Assembly: GCF_023343835.1 (NCBI RefSeq)
Contig: NC_064439.1
Span: forward strand, 25,980,933-26,044,932
Direction: 5' to 3'
From: Lagopus muta
Taxonomy: Eukaryota; Chordata; Aves; Galliformes; Phasianidae
Length of the DNA: 64,000 nucleotides
Part shown: one piece after another, positions 34,512 to 47,605 of the stretch
Layout: each line of letters starts with the position of its first letter
Numbering within the stretch: the first letter of the stretch is position 1
Notes under the pieces: generated by a model
The model's database searches: none
What the model was told of the DNA's origin: nothing
The model's input: only the letters and a program-made list of their open reading frames with translations
Program-made: the position numbers and the translations under genes

Positions 34512-37500
34512 TGTATGTAACCGCATGATCATTAAATATATGTCACAAATGTTCTCTGTTTCTAATTCCCTAGCTATTTTTTCTTTCTTTATTTCACAAT
34601 GCAGTTTTGGTAGGCCACATGCTGAGTTTCTCACTCATTGCAGCATTTAGCAAGAACACTCTGGCAGATAGACTTGCTTTATGAATTCATTTTCATAATG
34701 TTCCAACATTCGCATCATGGCTTTTTGCTTAACAAGTGGGAAATTTAAAAAATAATAATGAAATATAAGCACATTATAACACAGCAGGAATTATTTTTGC
34801 AAAGTTAATGCAAGAACTGCGTAGAGGGAGAGTTTTTAGGTCAGTTTAATTGAGCTCTTGGTTTGGTTTTGTTTTTTTGTGTGTGTGTGTGTGTGTGTGT
34901 TTTTTTTTTTCTGCTTTAATTTCATAAGCTATGCCATTTCATACTGTTTCACAAAGACATCATAAAGAGTTATCAGATGCAGACGATGTACAGTGGTGGC
35001 TAACAGAACAGTGTGTATGCTGTGTCCGAGTGCAATGTCTCTCCAGGAAGAGTCAAACATTCAAAGAAATTAGTGTGTAAGATCACTTTTCTGTCTGTAT
35101 TTTAGAAAAGCTTGCTGCTGCTGTGTGGGGGAGTTAATAGCAATCATATTAAACAGAAGGACCTGTAGTGCCCAGGCTGGAGAGATGCTGCAAGTTTATA
35201 TCATACACAGGAGAAAATGACGCCATTATCCTCACAGGCAGTCTCCTAATATATGTGGCACTCATTTTTCTTCTAGGGAATGAAGCCACATATAATGGGC
35301 TAATTAAAGTTTTTTAGTGTTTAAGGAGATTTGCAAAGGCTTTCACTGATTTATAGGCTTTTTCTCTTACTCAGCAAATCGTCAGAGACTTCCCTTCAAA
35401 CCTGCAAAGCATGAGAACCTACCAGCAAAATCTATGCTGTTAGATCCCTGCCACAGCCTAAGAACTGTTGAACTTCTGAATGGCATGTTTCTACAAATCA
35501 GCAGCTGGGTTTCTCCCTTCTCAATAAACTCGTTAGAATCTGCCTGGAATAATAGACAACCTTTTTTCCCTTTCAGTGCCTATGGCAGGATAAGCTACCC
35601 AGAAACATGTTTGCCAGGCAATCATCACACTGTCAGAAGGCATTACAAAAGCCTAACCAACTTCAAAGACCACTGTGCAGGGCAGCACATGTGCACAAAG
35701 TCATCAGTTGTGTCTAGATCCACTCACACTTTGAAAGACACATTTGAGATGGAAGTGCTTGCAGAATGTCTTTATTTTGATAGTGTCATGTTCTCTTTAA
35801 TTTTATACGTGCAAAACACATTGTATGGAGTCCATACATGTAGTTTTAAATTATTCAATGTCCTGTTCAAATCAGTGACTTATAATATGGTATAGTGTCA
35901 TGTTTATTTTGAAGGTATTTATTCTCTGTTACAGAAAGACTGTGAAAAGTGGTTATAAGTAATGAGTTATGACCTCCACTGGGACAGCTTTGATAAAAGT
36001 TGTAAACAACATGTTTCAAGAGAGATAATTTTGCATTTTCGTTAAAATAAGTATGTTCAAATTTGTTTTAATGGCAATTGAGGTTGGTGATGCAAGCCAC
36101 ACTAAAAACTTCATTTGGTTGAATGGATGTTTTTCCAGCCTTTTTATCAAGAAAAAAGCTTTGGACTGCAGAGAAAGTATGAAAAGATTCACAGAAATGT
36201 TGACAGAGTAAAGTGTAGAATAAATTTATGAAATATGTTGGAAGTAATAAGGGTTTGTACACTGTCTCCATTACAGATACTGTAGTTCTTGAAATATTTA
36301 GATGTGTTTTCATTTTCTCATCACTAATTCTCTAAATATTAGAAATGAAATAAAAGGTAGTCTATACTGCCTTTTAGATAGTACTAGCAAACAGGCCTTT
36401 CAAGTCTGAGATCTGACAGGTTTTCCATCTCTACATATTCCAAACCTTGATTGGACTATACAGGAAATAAATATAGGGAATTTGGTGGAATTAAAAGCTC
36501 TGTAACAGAGGAAACATTTTAAGTAAGCATATGTAGTAAATGCAGCAAAATCTTCCCTTATCCTTGGGTTTCATGCTGGCCTAAAGTGAAAGAAGCAAAA
36601 GGAAAAAAGAGAGATGACATTTTTGTTTATTCAAAATTATGTATTTTTCTAACAGAAATGCTTCAGCTAACCTATAATATTGTTTTTCTGCTTTGTGGGT
36701 AAAAAACAAAAAATACAATTATAGACAATAAGGGAAATTCCAATTTATAAAGTAATAACTGGGAGGAGTGCCACTGCTTTCCGTTTTGTAGCAACAAAGA
36801 TGACACTCTCCAATGGCATACTCTTAAAACAGAGCTTTTATGCACACAGGACTTCCTTTATAGCACTCCAGCTCCCGCTAAAAATAGAAACTGAGAAATT
36901 AGGCATGTAGTCTTCTTTTTGAAACAAACTCCTGACACATGAATAATTCATGAATCTTTCTACACAGATGGAAGTAGGAAACAAAAACTTTCTTTGGCTC
37001 CATAAAATGAGCTTTGGAATGTGAGTCACTGGGCTGTTTTCTAGAAACCTCACAAAGAAGGTCTTGTGCATATTTCTGGAGAAGACCAAGCATTGAGCAT
37101 GCTCTCCCAGTAGCTAAAAGAAAATTACCATTCTTTAATAATAGGAATAATCATAATAACTTGAAAATAGGAGTTTCACCTTACATGTGTACTCAGTTGT
37201 AATTATCATGTGCTTTCTTATTTTATTCTATTCCACAATAATTAAAGCTGCTTGTATTTCAAGTGCTGGTAGAGCAATTTTACCCGTAGTTCAGAGATTA
37301 TAATAACAGAACTAAACCATCTGAATATTCACTGGAGGTGTAAAAGATTGAAATCTCTGCTAATTCAGAAACAACATATGAAAATTTTAAGTATTCCAAA
37401 TTTACTATCTTTTCGTCACCAGAAAATCTGTGTTCACCTGAGAGAATCCCCATTATAGTCTTTGTCAAAATCCGTGTATTTCCTTTTGTCTAATTAATTG

Positions 37501-40500
37501 AACTGACATTTTCAACCTGAGGTAACCCAAAAAATTTCCCAGCTGCAAGAAGTATCTCTTTAATGTAGGAAAAAAAACACGCGTAATGACACAAGTAATA
37601 TCTAAGTAACTCATACTACCTTGATAAAGTATGTATTTTTCTTGTAGCAACAAAAATAAGCAGCTGAGATGCTACTGAAAGTGGAAGAATAGTTATATAG
37701 AAGCTTATATGTATTATAGAGGAATCATATACAAAATAGGGCCTTGATAGAAAATGTAGAAATAATTTGTTGAAATAATTTAAATGTTGAAACAGTTCTC
37801 TTAGCATTTTGGAAGATCAAAAAAATTTCTATTTAAGATTAATTAAACACATAAAATTCTGCTTTGTGCACAACTCCATCCAACTGGGAAACATCTGGCT
37901 TTGAGATATTAGAGATCATAACTGTGTTAATAGAGAGAAGATTCTGAAAGCAGTGAGGATTATTTAATATTTGTCTCTACAAAGAATGTGAATTGCCATT
38001 TCTTAATGATATTTTGCTTCAACAATTTACAAAAAAAGAAAAAGTTTGAATAGATAAGCGACAAGAAAGTTCAGTATATATACAGAACATATTTGTAGCT
38101 CTTTAGCTACCAAGGACAAATTTTGCCATTAAGCTACAAGCAAAAAAAACGAAACCAAAACAAAACAAAAACTACCAACCAAAATATCTTTTGCAGCTAA
38201 CGACTAGAAAGCTTCTAAATGTTGCAGTCTGCTGAGGCCATCTCAGGGCAATAACAAAAATTTCACACCATTTAAGTCCAAGGTAGGACATAGTGAAATT
38301 AATCTCAGAAAGTTTGCAGACTCTTGAAGGTTTCAGAAATTGTTGTCTGTTAATGTTTACCTGCAGTCTTTACAGACATTTTTTATCCATGCTTCAGCAC
38401 AGTCACTCTGTTATGATCTGTCTTAGGACTAATATGAACTTATCTTTTGGTGCAAATGTTCTTTATGTAAATTGTACAATGGAGACCTGAGAAGTTTTAT
38501 ATTCTTTTATTGCTTGATGCTTCATAATATGGAACAAAGGTTTTATACTGCATCTAGGAGATGCAGTTACAAAGAAAAGGGTAAGGAAGCAAATGAATAC
38601 ATCTTTAACAGTTACAGTAATTTACAAAAGAACAAAGGATTGATGTTTACTTCATTGGCTTTTGCTAACTAATAAGGTTTTGTAAAATGATTTTGTTTGC
38701 TGTTAAGAGTCAAGTATACTCTCATACTATTTTCTGCTATATTGGTGCTGCAAATTCTTTGCAAGAAAAATGTCATTTAGACATTTAGAATTTAAATAAT
38801 TTTTAAGGTAAAAATTAACTTTTCATAGTTTCAAAGTATTCTGTAATGTACCATAATTTTCCGAATGCTTCTGCCAATATCTGCTGAAACTTAATCCAAT
38901 CAATGTTATAGACTAAGACAAAGAATACTTTGATCTTGGCACCCATCTAGAATGGTTTGAGTAGTATATTCTGCCAAATTGAGTAGTAGATGCTGCCACT
39001 ATTTAATGCAAGAGTTATGTCATTATTAAGAAGTTATTATATGTTATTATAACTTTTTGAAAACTAATACCTGGATAAAGAAAGTTTCCAGATCAGTCTG
39101 AAAGGGTTTTGTCTGTTTCAATTCTTCTGCTTGATTCTTTTGTTGAATGTATTGTCAAAATTGTTGTATTGAACCTCCTCAGTAGTTTTCAAACTAATGA
39201 TCAGGTCTGTAATTTTCTTCTACTACTTCGTTGTTGTTTTCTAAATAACTGGTGCTTTAGAGTCAATAGCTGATGGGATAATAGTACTGCATACTAGGCT
39301 AATATTACGCTCTGCTAAAACCACGTTTGCTTTCCATGACACAGTATTTATTGCCAATGGGCATGCATTTCAAGTGCCTTCATTAAATTAATAAAACTGG
39401 CAGTAAGTTGGTCCCACAGAGCTTGCTACCTAGTGCCCTGATCTCAACATGATCGTGTCTTCTCAGGGTCAACACTTGGATCAAGAATGGAACTGAGAAA
39501 ACACTCTGCAAGTTTTGATGCAAAGGAGAATAAAGATAAAAAGTTGACTGAAATCCATAATGGATAGGACTGTCATTTAAAGAGAAGAGTGTTTTCAAAA
39601 ACTCCTCTTTGTTACATTGCCGCTTCATATACTGAGAGTAATTAATCTTGATTTAGCCCAATATTTTTGTGCTTAGGAGTCTTCAGATGGTAACAGAACA
39701 TATTGTATAGTATGCAAGGACTGCATAGAGGACAGCATAGAAGATGCATAGGAAAAAGTTTAAGAACATTAAAGGATAATAGTATGGCATAGTTAATCTT
39801 TAATATTTCTGACCATATGTATATCAGTACTAAATTAACATTATTGTAACATTATAATGACAAATATATTGGCATTATCATGACAAATTTTTGTTGTTAC
39901 TCCCAAATGGATAATTATAGACTTTTTGTTGTTCATACTCTGTTTTAGATGTATTGTTTGCAAGAATGTTGTTCAAACCCCTCACTGTTCTTCCTTTGAA
40001 GTGTATGGAACAAAAAAATATCATACTCTAAATCTTTAGATTTATTATACCCATTTGAAGCTTGCACCCAGGGGAATTTTCTATCAGACTTCTCAAAGGA
40101 GTTCTATTTGTTCTGCCTAGTTTAGCTTTTTTCATACTTTGTGGTTAAAATGAAAGACTTTTCTATTAAGAGCAATTTTCTGAAATCCTCTACAGAAGTC
40201 AAAATCAGTGGGTTTAATAATCATTAATAATCACTGCCTTTGGCAAATGGCTCCTTAGGTAGCAATGTAGCAATTATAAATAATACCAATATGTTCATCT
40301 GATGGCTTCTGATAACAAGTCAATTCAGCATTCCTTTTTTCTTTTTATACTATGAGGCATTGATTGTTCAGAAAGGCAGAAATATTTGTATGAGAATGTG
40401 TGTGAGAAAGAAGAGATGATTTGCATACCAACCTACAATGTGTAAAATATTGTACAATATATATGCAATATGAAAAGACAAGATTGGAAATTTGTTTTAA

Positions 40501-40946
40501 TAGACTTATAGAGGTGTTATGTCCATCATCTCCAAAAGAGAATAACACCAAGGAACTAAATCTAATTAAAATGATTTGGTGTCCTCTAAACAATTTGGTT
40601 GAAAAATCTAATTAATTTATATAATATAAAGTGGAAGAGTATCATAACTAAGGTTTTAAGAATTAACTTGAATACTTCTATACTTCCTTTTTATTTTATT
40701 TTTAATCCATCTGGAATTGTCTTCAAAGGTCTTGATCATTTGCTAAGGAGGCAGTCATAGATTCTTGGCTATTGTGCCTTAAATCTGACTGACATATGAG
40801 TAACTGCTAAAAAGCTTCATAAAAGAGGGAGAAGAAGAGAAAAGCTTGAAATCTATGTTCATGAACCTGTGACTATATCATGTGTGCTGCTAAAGAAGTG
40901 GTATAGATATGCATGGCAGGTAACATAGTATACAGAGTGGCGTATG
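34512..40946. other. Long AT-rich non-coding stretch
   Basis: About 6.4 kb with no recognised gene or transposon. The longest open frame in the window outside transposons (35434-35895, +, 153 codons) lies here. It has a leucine/serine-rich composition, no splice sites at its ends and no family likeness, so it is not called. An A-rich ACAAAACAAAA tract lies at about 38141-38172. Confidence 0.55.
34879..34910 (+). repeat. (GT)11 microsatellite followed by T10
   Basis: Eleven uninterrupted GT units (34879-34900) preceded by a T run and followed by ten T. A likely polymorphic marker. Confidence 0.97.
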
Positions 40947-41511
40947 TAGGTTGCTCTGAAAGTAATGCCTGCTTTTTAATTCCTTTTGTTCTACAACACA
41001 TACAAAGAGCAAAATGACACTATTTATTAAAGCAAATTATCAGCTACAAAACATTATTTTTTTTTAATGCGGTTGCCACCATTAGCTATGTATTTTTGCC
41101 AGTGCTGAGCAAGAGCCTGCACAACCATGATCATAAAAATCTGTGCCAGTGGATGTGACCCACTGTTGCTGTTGCCACTGCTGAAATACATTATCCACTG
41201 CCTCAATTTGCTTACATCCATTGTTTGATCTCCATAAATATTCAGCAAGCTGAACATGGAGAATATCGGAAGGTGCTTTTTTTTTTTTCTGCAGGAAGGT
41301 ATTAAATGATACACCTTCCCTTAATCTTCATTTCCATGAAAGATGCCATTTTGTCACACTGCCACTCTGCTGCCATCTGTCATATGGCAACAAAATGTAA
41401 TGGAATATTGGTGGAAAGGTTCAGCCTCTACTACCATAAAATCAATATCCACCTCTGACATCATGGGCCATTATAATAAAATTGGAGGAGGCCATTACTT
41501 TCAGAGAAGCC
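40947..41511 (-). mobile_element. Mariner element, internally deleted
   Basis: The two ends are inverted repeats: TAGGTTGCTCTGAAAGTAAT (40947-40966) and, at the other end, ATTACTTTCAGAGAAGCCC (41495-41513). At ~565 bases it is less than half a usual 1.3-kb mariner. Reading - strand, the leader (41511-41345) is followed by the transposase N-terminal part, then directly by its C-terminal end. The left end begins with TA, the mariner target; the right TA has mutated. From memory the ends match the galliform mariner (Galluhop/Mariner1_GG). Non-autonomous and mutated. Confidence 0.85.
41054..41345 (-). pseudogene. Mariner transposase remnant (N- and C-terminus joined)
   Basis: After a decayed start, one frame (41054-41314) reads a YGDQTMDVSKLRQW block, the helix-turn-helix DNA-binding part of mariner transposases, then FSSGNSNSGS and at once a C-terminal ...HWQKYIANGG end. 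The whole catalytic D,D(34)D core is missing, so the deletion removed roughly the middle two thirds. It cannot cut or join DNA; at most it once bound ends. Confidence 0.8.
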
Positions 41512-42610
41512 CTTCTGCAAAGGCCTGGTATTCTAGAACGCCTGTGCATCCAAGAACTGTTATTTGAATTACAGCTAACTTACTTGCATTCTTGAAGTAT
41601 TGTGTAGAAGATTATCCTGAATTGCAGAAGTACATAGAAATCTTATTTCAAATAGTGCTTCAGTAATTACAACTCTTAAATATATTTATGCAAAATGATA
41701 TAGTTTTTACTTTACAAACAGTACTTCTATTATTAGACTTGGAAGTATATTATGTAACAAAATGCTGATATTAAAATGCTTTCTCATTTATCTTCTTTAA
41801 GCTGTGTATACACAATAATTTTGTTATCAAAACATTGTTGTGTAGATTGGTAGGGAGAATTTTCCTTCACAAAAATTAAGGTGATTTTATTGGATTCAGA
41901 GGTCTTATGAAGAAGTTTCATCTCTTGCTTAGAATTTTCATGGACTCAAAGAGTAGGTGATTGGCTGAATCTGTAAATCAGTAGTGGCTGTTCATCTAAA
42001 TGACTGTTGTTTCCCAGGTCACTGTTTTTTCTCATCTTCAGCCTGAATAAGCAATGATTTTCAACATCTTCTTATTAACTGCCTGTAGTTATTCAGTACT
42101 TCCTAGCCAAAAAACTAAGCCTTTCAGAATGCAACTAGATAAAGATTTCAAATTAATAGTTAATTTATTATTACAGTTTTATTTTAATTATTTAATAATA
42201 ATAAATAATTATTTAATGTATTTAATGTAAATAATAATTATTACAAATTAGCTCATTTATTTTCTTTGTTTATCTTGTAATTCATAAGTTACAAAATCAG
42301 GAAAGACCAAATCAAATACCTGACAGAAGACCAAGAAAACCTAAAACAGAATAAGTTCATTAAGAAACATAGAATGATGCCCCCAAAAATATACAATGCA
42401 GGTATTTTTAAAAGGTAACTATTTATCTAAGCCTTGCCTGATGCTCTAGATGTAAATTGTTTAAATAGAACACAGATGATCTATAAAATATACTCCAATC
42501 TTCTCTTCAGCAGAAACAGTAAGCAAACCAAACTGAACCCTTCCAGTACTTAATAGAGCATTATAGTCAGTAGGGAGACAGACTTCTTCCATGATTTGAT
42601 AATGACAGAA
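41512..42610. other. AT-rich non-coding stretch
   Basis: No gene recognised. The block 42155-42260 is almost pure A/T with TAATAAT units and nested palindromes (AATTATTTA...TAAATAATT at about 42186-42210, TAATAATTATTA near 42230), of the kind found in matrix-attachment regions. Confidence 0.6.
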
Positions 42611-42880
42611 CAGGAGGGGATGTTTTTAAACTAAAAAAGTGGAGATTTTGGTTATGTGTTAGGGGAAATGTTTTCAGCCAGAGTGTGATGAAGCACTGGA
42701 TCAGGCTGTCCGGAGAGTTGTGGATGCCCCATCCCTGGAGGTGTTCACAGCCAGGTTGGATGAGGCCCTGGACAACCTGGTCTAGTGAGTGGTGGCTCTG
42801 CCTGTGGCAGGAGAGTTGAAATTGGATGATCTTTAAGATCACTTTCAACCCAACCTATGATTTTAGTATTTTATGATCTT
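42611..42880 (+). mobile_element. CR1 LINE 3' end fragment
   Basis: GTGGAGATTTTGGTTATGTG, GGATCAGGCTGTCCGGAGAG, TTGTGGATGCCCCATCCCTG, AGGTGTTCACAGCCAGGTTG and CTGGACAACCTGGTCTAGTG follow the CR1 tail in order, ending with a decayed ATTTTATGAT repeat. The antisense open frame 42567-42848 is a shadow. Confidence 0.92.
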
Positions 42881-44737
42881 GTAATGCAAGTTCCAAGCAC
42901 TACAGCATCAATCAGGCATTGGAAAGTAAACATGAAACTTTAATGAACTCTGTGAAGGAAGTGTTTTGAGAGCATTACACATAAATGAACAAGAGGTCAC
43001 AGTCTGTTAGATTAAGTGATCAGTATGCCATAACTTTTAGATTCTGCTTCCCAATAGTATTTATCTCAGTAACACTCCATAACTGTGGGAGATATTGAAG
43101 TTACATCTTTGTATGTCAGTACATTGTCTCAAACTATCAACCAAGATGAACCATGATGGTGATTGTATTTGTCTAGAGCAGGGTTGTAGGTGGATAAGTT
43201 TCATGCAGTTTGCCAAAAATGACTAGAGTGTGGGATAATCCAGAATGGATAAGAAGTGTAAAGCCTACTTTAAATTATGTTAGAGAACAGAACAACACAG
43301 ATAAGTGAATGTTCAGGAAAGTTCAGCTTCAAAAATCTGTAATATAAAGGAGAACTGTCTCCAATAGTTTTATATCATCTTATTTGAAAAGCAAAGGATT
43401 TAGTAAAACCAAAATACTCATTAAATACTGTTCTGAGTCCTCCTTTCAGTAACTGTTGTAAACAGTGAAAAGCAGTGATGATGTTGTTTCTTCACATGTT
43501 TGGATTTCAAGTACTGCAAAGGAATATTTATTTATTTAAAGCCAGGTGTTATCTCTTCACTGCTGAAGGTGGTAGGAAGGAAAGAGAAATAATTTTTCTT
43601 GTACTGATGTTGTAGTAATAGGCATTGCAATTTCCCCAGATAAACAACTAAATAGGATCTTTGAAAGCTTTTAAAGCCAGGAAAGGGAAGATTTGAGGCT
43701 TTTAAAATCTATGTGAGATTAGAAACTGAGAAATAATGTGTTCAGAACCACATAGGTTAAAAAAAAAAAAAAAAAGAGATTAAGAGATTCATTGCTATTT
43801 ATTACTGCAAGTCATTCTCAGGACATCATCTCCAACCTCTCATACTCCTCTGTCTCTTATAGACAAATGCTGGTTACATTTTACAGGATTCAGAACCCAC
43901 AGATAGACCTGCAGAGGCTTTTGCTTCAGTACATGATTGAGACACAAAGAAATCAGGAAGAATGCCTTAGGAACAAGGAATAAGAATGGTTGAGAAAACA
44001 GATCTATTCCCTAATTAAAGAAGGAAAGAGGAATATCTGTAGAAGTTGGAGAGTTTATGAGCTATAAACTAGAAATGGATATAAATAAAAATGGATTAGT
44101 TATGGTGAGCCAATTAAACAGCAGTGCGGAAAATACAGAGGTTCAGGGACTAATGTGCTTTTGCTGAGTATTGTGGGAAGTAATATGTACATCAAGGTAC
44201 ACGTGCTTGACAACGTATGATTGCATGTTTGTATGGAAAAGAGATGAAGGAGATTACTAAAGAAGCATAGAATCTGGCTTCAAATAAAGGCTGCCATGTG
44301 GTAGAATTTTGGTGCTGCAACAACAAAAACAGTATTTGGTGGTTTGTTACTGTCCTTGCAGAAAATGCAATAATTTTGTCTTTCATGTATATAAATGGAA
44401 TTACAGAGTGTATAACTGACTTAATAACCAATTTCCCTTTCAAACTAAATTAATTCCAAGATGGATTCTATCTAACTAGTTTTTCATTATTTTTTTTTTT
44501 CTGTGAAAAAATACTAATCTAATTTAAGGGGTAGACAACAGTGTTTGTTATCTGTAACTTGACAAACCCATCATACACATGAGAATGCAAAATTATGTTC
44601 TATCTATAGCTAGTGGTGTTAACTGTAAGACACAGACTATTGTTTGAGTCTAAATTTAAGGTATAGATAAAATATATTTGGAAATTCTTGTACTTTGGCC
44701 AACAGTTTGTGGTACTACTATACATAGACATAACTAA

Positions 44738-44767
44738 TATTTCTTGTGAATATATTTCTTGTGAATA
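44738..44767 (+). repeat. Perfect 15-bp tandem duplication
   Basis: TATTTCTTGTGAATA occurs twice in a row without mismatch (44738-44752, 44753-44767), followed by a partial third copy. Confidence 0.93.
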
Positions 44768-45032
44768 TATTCTGTGTCTGTGCGTGAGCACAAAAAATCC
44801 AGTGAGAGTGTTACTCCCATTAGCTGGGATTGCTTTATTCAAAGGGATTCATCTATTTCTGACTTGAATTGCAGTCTCCTCTGCAGATGAAGAAAACCTG
44901 CTACACATTTCCAGAGAGAATGCCTTGTAAGAAAAATAGTTAACGTAATGGTAAAGTCTTGTTTGTATATTAGAGTCCATGTATAAAGAGACTAACTGAC
45001 AAAAGCTATGGCATGTCAGTAAATACCTGAAT

Positions 45033-45086
45033 TAAAACTGACCAAGTGGTTAAAACTGACTAAGTGGGTAAAACTGACTAAGTGCA
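45033..45086 (+). repeat. 18-bp unit, three tandem copies
   Basis: Units TAAAACTGACCAAGTGGT, TAAAACTGACTAAGTGGG and TAAAACTGACTAAGTGCA at 45033, 45051 and 45069. Copies differ only at the sixth-from-start C/T site and the last two bases. It runs directly into the hairpin at 45083-45109. Confidence 0.95.
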
Positions 45087-45109
45087 GGTTTAGTGGTACT
45101 AAACCTGCA
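45083..45109. repeat. Perfect 11-bp inverted repeat, 5-nt loop
   Basis: TGCAGGTTTAG (45083-45093), loop TGGTA, CTAAACCTGCA (45099-45109). The left arm overlaps the end of the third 18-bp tandem unit. Possible cruciform or RNA hairpin; no U run follows. Confidence 0.93.
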
Positions 45110-45227
45110 AAAGTGCTCTCAATAGTGGATGTTGAGCATGCTGAAGCATCTTCACAGATTTCATTATACTGTCAGGCCCAGAAGGCACATCCTTTCTGTA
45201 GGAAATTTCTGTAGGAATAGGCTTTTC

Positions 45228-45430
45228 AGTTCTTCAAACAAGTGGTAATGCACTGGAACAGGTTGCCCAGGAAAGTGGTGGAGTCATTGTCCTTGGAGTG
45301 TTCTAGAAACAGGTAGATGTGGGACTGAGGGACGTGCTTTAGTAGGCATGGTAGTGATGGATTGACTATTGGATTGACTAGGTGATTTTTAGTGGTCTTT
45401 TCCAACCTTAAAATTCTATGACTCTATAAT
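45228..45430 (+). mobile_element. CR1 LINE 3' end fragment
   Basis: GCACTGGAACAGGTTGCCCA, GGAAAGTGGTGGAGTCATTG, CTGAGGGACGTGCTTTAGT and AGTGGTCTTTTCCAACCTTA, ending ATTCTATGACTCTATAAT. The GACATGGTTTAGTGG-type tail marks it as a different CR1 subfamily from the GTGGATGCCCC copies elsewhere in the window. Confidence 0.92.
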
Positions 45431-47605
45431 ATAAAGGCTTTCTTTGTTTTTGTTTTTCCTTTTAAAAAATAAAAAGATGATGTTTCACATCATTATTTGA
45501 ATGCCACTGTTTACTAGATGACTCCTTGATTAAATTGGGGACCGTGTTAGCTCTCCCCATGACCCGTCAGAAATAAAGAATTTGTTTACTGTAAATTGCT
45601 CACCACTCACTCCTATGCACCATCTGCTGCATTTATTCACAAAGAGCTGCACTTCTAATAATAGCTCTTTTAGGAAAAATAATACAAGATGTCTCATGTA
45701 CTTGCATGGGATATAACTACAATTTTAATCTTCTGGTTTACTTTACGCTTCCACATTAAAAAATGATTTAGTTTCAAGAAATCAATTTATTTTTATATAT
45801 GTAAACTTTTGTATATTAGTCAAAGTTTTGAATCATCGAAGCAAGTAAGGAGATGGGTATTAATGCTTTTTAGCCAGTATTAATATTTTTTTCACACAAT
45901 ATCTGTGAGGCTGTATTTTAGGAACAAGGGGACAGATATTAAGAGATAAGTACTAGATGTAGTAGTATACCAAATGTATGCGTACAACTTATTTACATAG
46001 TGAGTGGGTACCTGGTCCTGGAGCAGGATCCAGGCTGATTTAAATACTGGTTGGGTTTAGAAATGGGAGCTGAGTTGGAATCTCAGAAAAGAATCTTCTA
46101 AAATGACAGTTCAAAGTCACTTTAATGTAAAGGCCACGTAATAGTTCTGTGCTTGAGTCCTTTTTACAAAATGTGCTCGCTGTCTGTGAAGCACTTTGAA
46201 GCCAAGAATATATAGTATTTTTTATGTATTTGAGAACCTTAAGAAAACAGTTAGTGAATGTGAAAGGTAAATCCAGAAGTCCTGGTGTCGCTAGTATTGA
46301 TAATTTATAATGGCTGCTTATCAACTAGGCTGCTGTGTTTTTGTATAAACAAATTCACAAAATATTTTTTTTAGTAATTTGTCATTTTTGAAAATTTCCT
46401 GTTGTAGAGAAGACTATTCCCCAAGAAGAATGAGAGTCTGCAATTATTTAAAGCCATTTCTGTTCCTTCCAAATGTGGTAGTCCTCAGAAAAGAGTTTGC
46501 ATGGACTTGAGGCCCATCACAGAGGTAAGTTGGCTCAATTAGTTATCCCAGTAGTTGCTGTGCAGTCTGTTCCTCCATTATTTCCAAATTCATGAGTTTT
46601 TTTCCTTGGAGTTTAGCTAGAGAGGTTGCATCCATGGTGGAAAAAAAAAAAAAAGCATGTAGCTTGTTTTATTTCTTAGAATATTTTTCTAAAATTATGT
46701 AGAATTAAATGTATATTTCTTGATGTGCTAGAATTTGTATAAAATATTGTTGAGAGTGGTTGACTTGCCTCTGTGATATTTACTTTGTGTGACGGAATGA
46801 ATTAAAATAATTAAGTGTATTTGTACAATGAATAAACAAACAAGTTTTCCTTCTGTGTTAAATAATTTCAAAATTATGAAACTTTCAGGTCTGAACACAA
46901 AATACATAGAGTAAAAGATTTGTTACTTTATTATATTCCTAAACAAGTAAACCAAAATCTACTAGCTGAAGGCTACACCAGTACAGACCAAGAACCAACT
47001 CTGTAATTTTCAGATGAGCTCAGACAAGTTCCTGTCTTGCTGTGTTGATTGAATTCATTCCTATCACATTATTTTTGACTTCTTACCTTCCCTTATTACC
47101 CTTTCTCATTGACTTGGTTGCTATGGATTAGGAAAAGTAATTCTTAATGAGTTAAAATTTACTTAATCAAGATCTGATAGTAAAAGAGAAAAGCATAAAG
47201 AAATAAAATTATCTATTAAACCTAGCTTATGAAAATAATTCTGAATTTAATAGCAAGTGAAAATGCATGGACTGTGATCTGGTCCAATATGCCTGCGAAT
47301 TCTCATTTTTAAAGTTAATGCAATTAAAAATCAATATTATAATACACTTTTGTTTCTTTTTTACTACTGTAATACTTAATCTATGTGATTTCTTACTTCT
47401 GTTGCAAACCTTGTTTGTAGATAGCATTGATGATCTGCAAAGTCTTATATTTTTACTACTGTAGATCTACTGATAAGTAACAGCCTGTAGGATATATTTT
47501 TAAAGCATTTGTCATCCGAGTTTCAATACACATGTAATACAAAGATCAACCTATTCAGTAACAGTCAGTGAAGTTTTATGTGAAACTACTCATTTGTATT
47601 TATAT
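45431..47605. other. AT-rich non-coding stretch
   Basis: Includes one possible exon at 46408-46524 (listed). An A run lies at 46640-46654. Short open frames at 46040-46324 (-), 47227-47427 (-) and 47267-47464 (+) are unsupported. Confidence 0.55.
46408..46524 (+). other. Possible 117-nt exon, unidentified
   Basis: An acceptor (AAAATTTCCTGTTGTAG, ending 46407) and a consensus donor GAG|GTAAGT (junction 46524/46525) bound exactly 117 bases. One frame is open for all 39 codons in phase 0 and gives a lysine/arginine-rich peptide with two cysteines; the frame stops soon after the donor. No family is recognised. A non-coding RNA exon or chance are alternatives. Confidence 0.22.

Larger units (their letters stand above)
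42881..45227. other. AT-rich non-coding stretch with small tandem repeats
   Basis: An A run lies at about 43760-43776. No gene recognised; the 63-codon frame at 43792-43983 and the - strand frames at 44192-44842 have no support. The tandem repeats and hairpin are listed separately. Confidence 0.55.
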
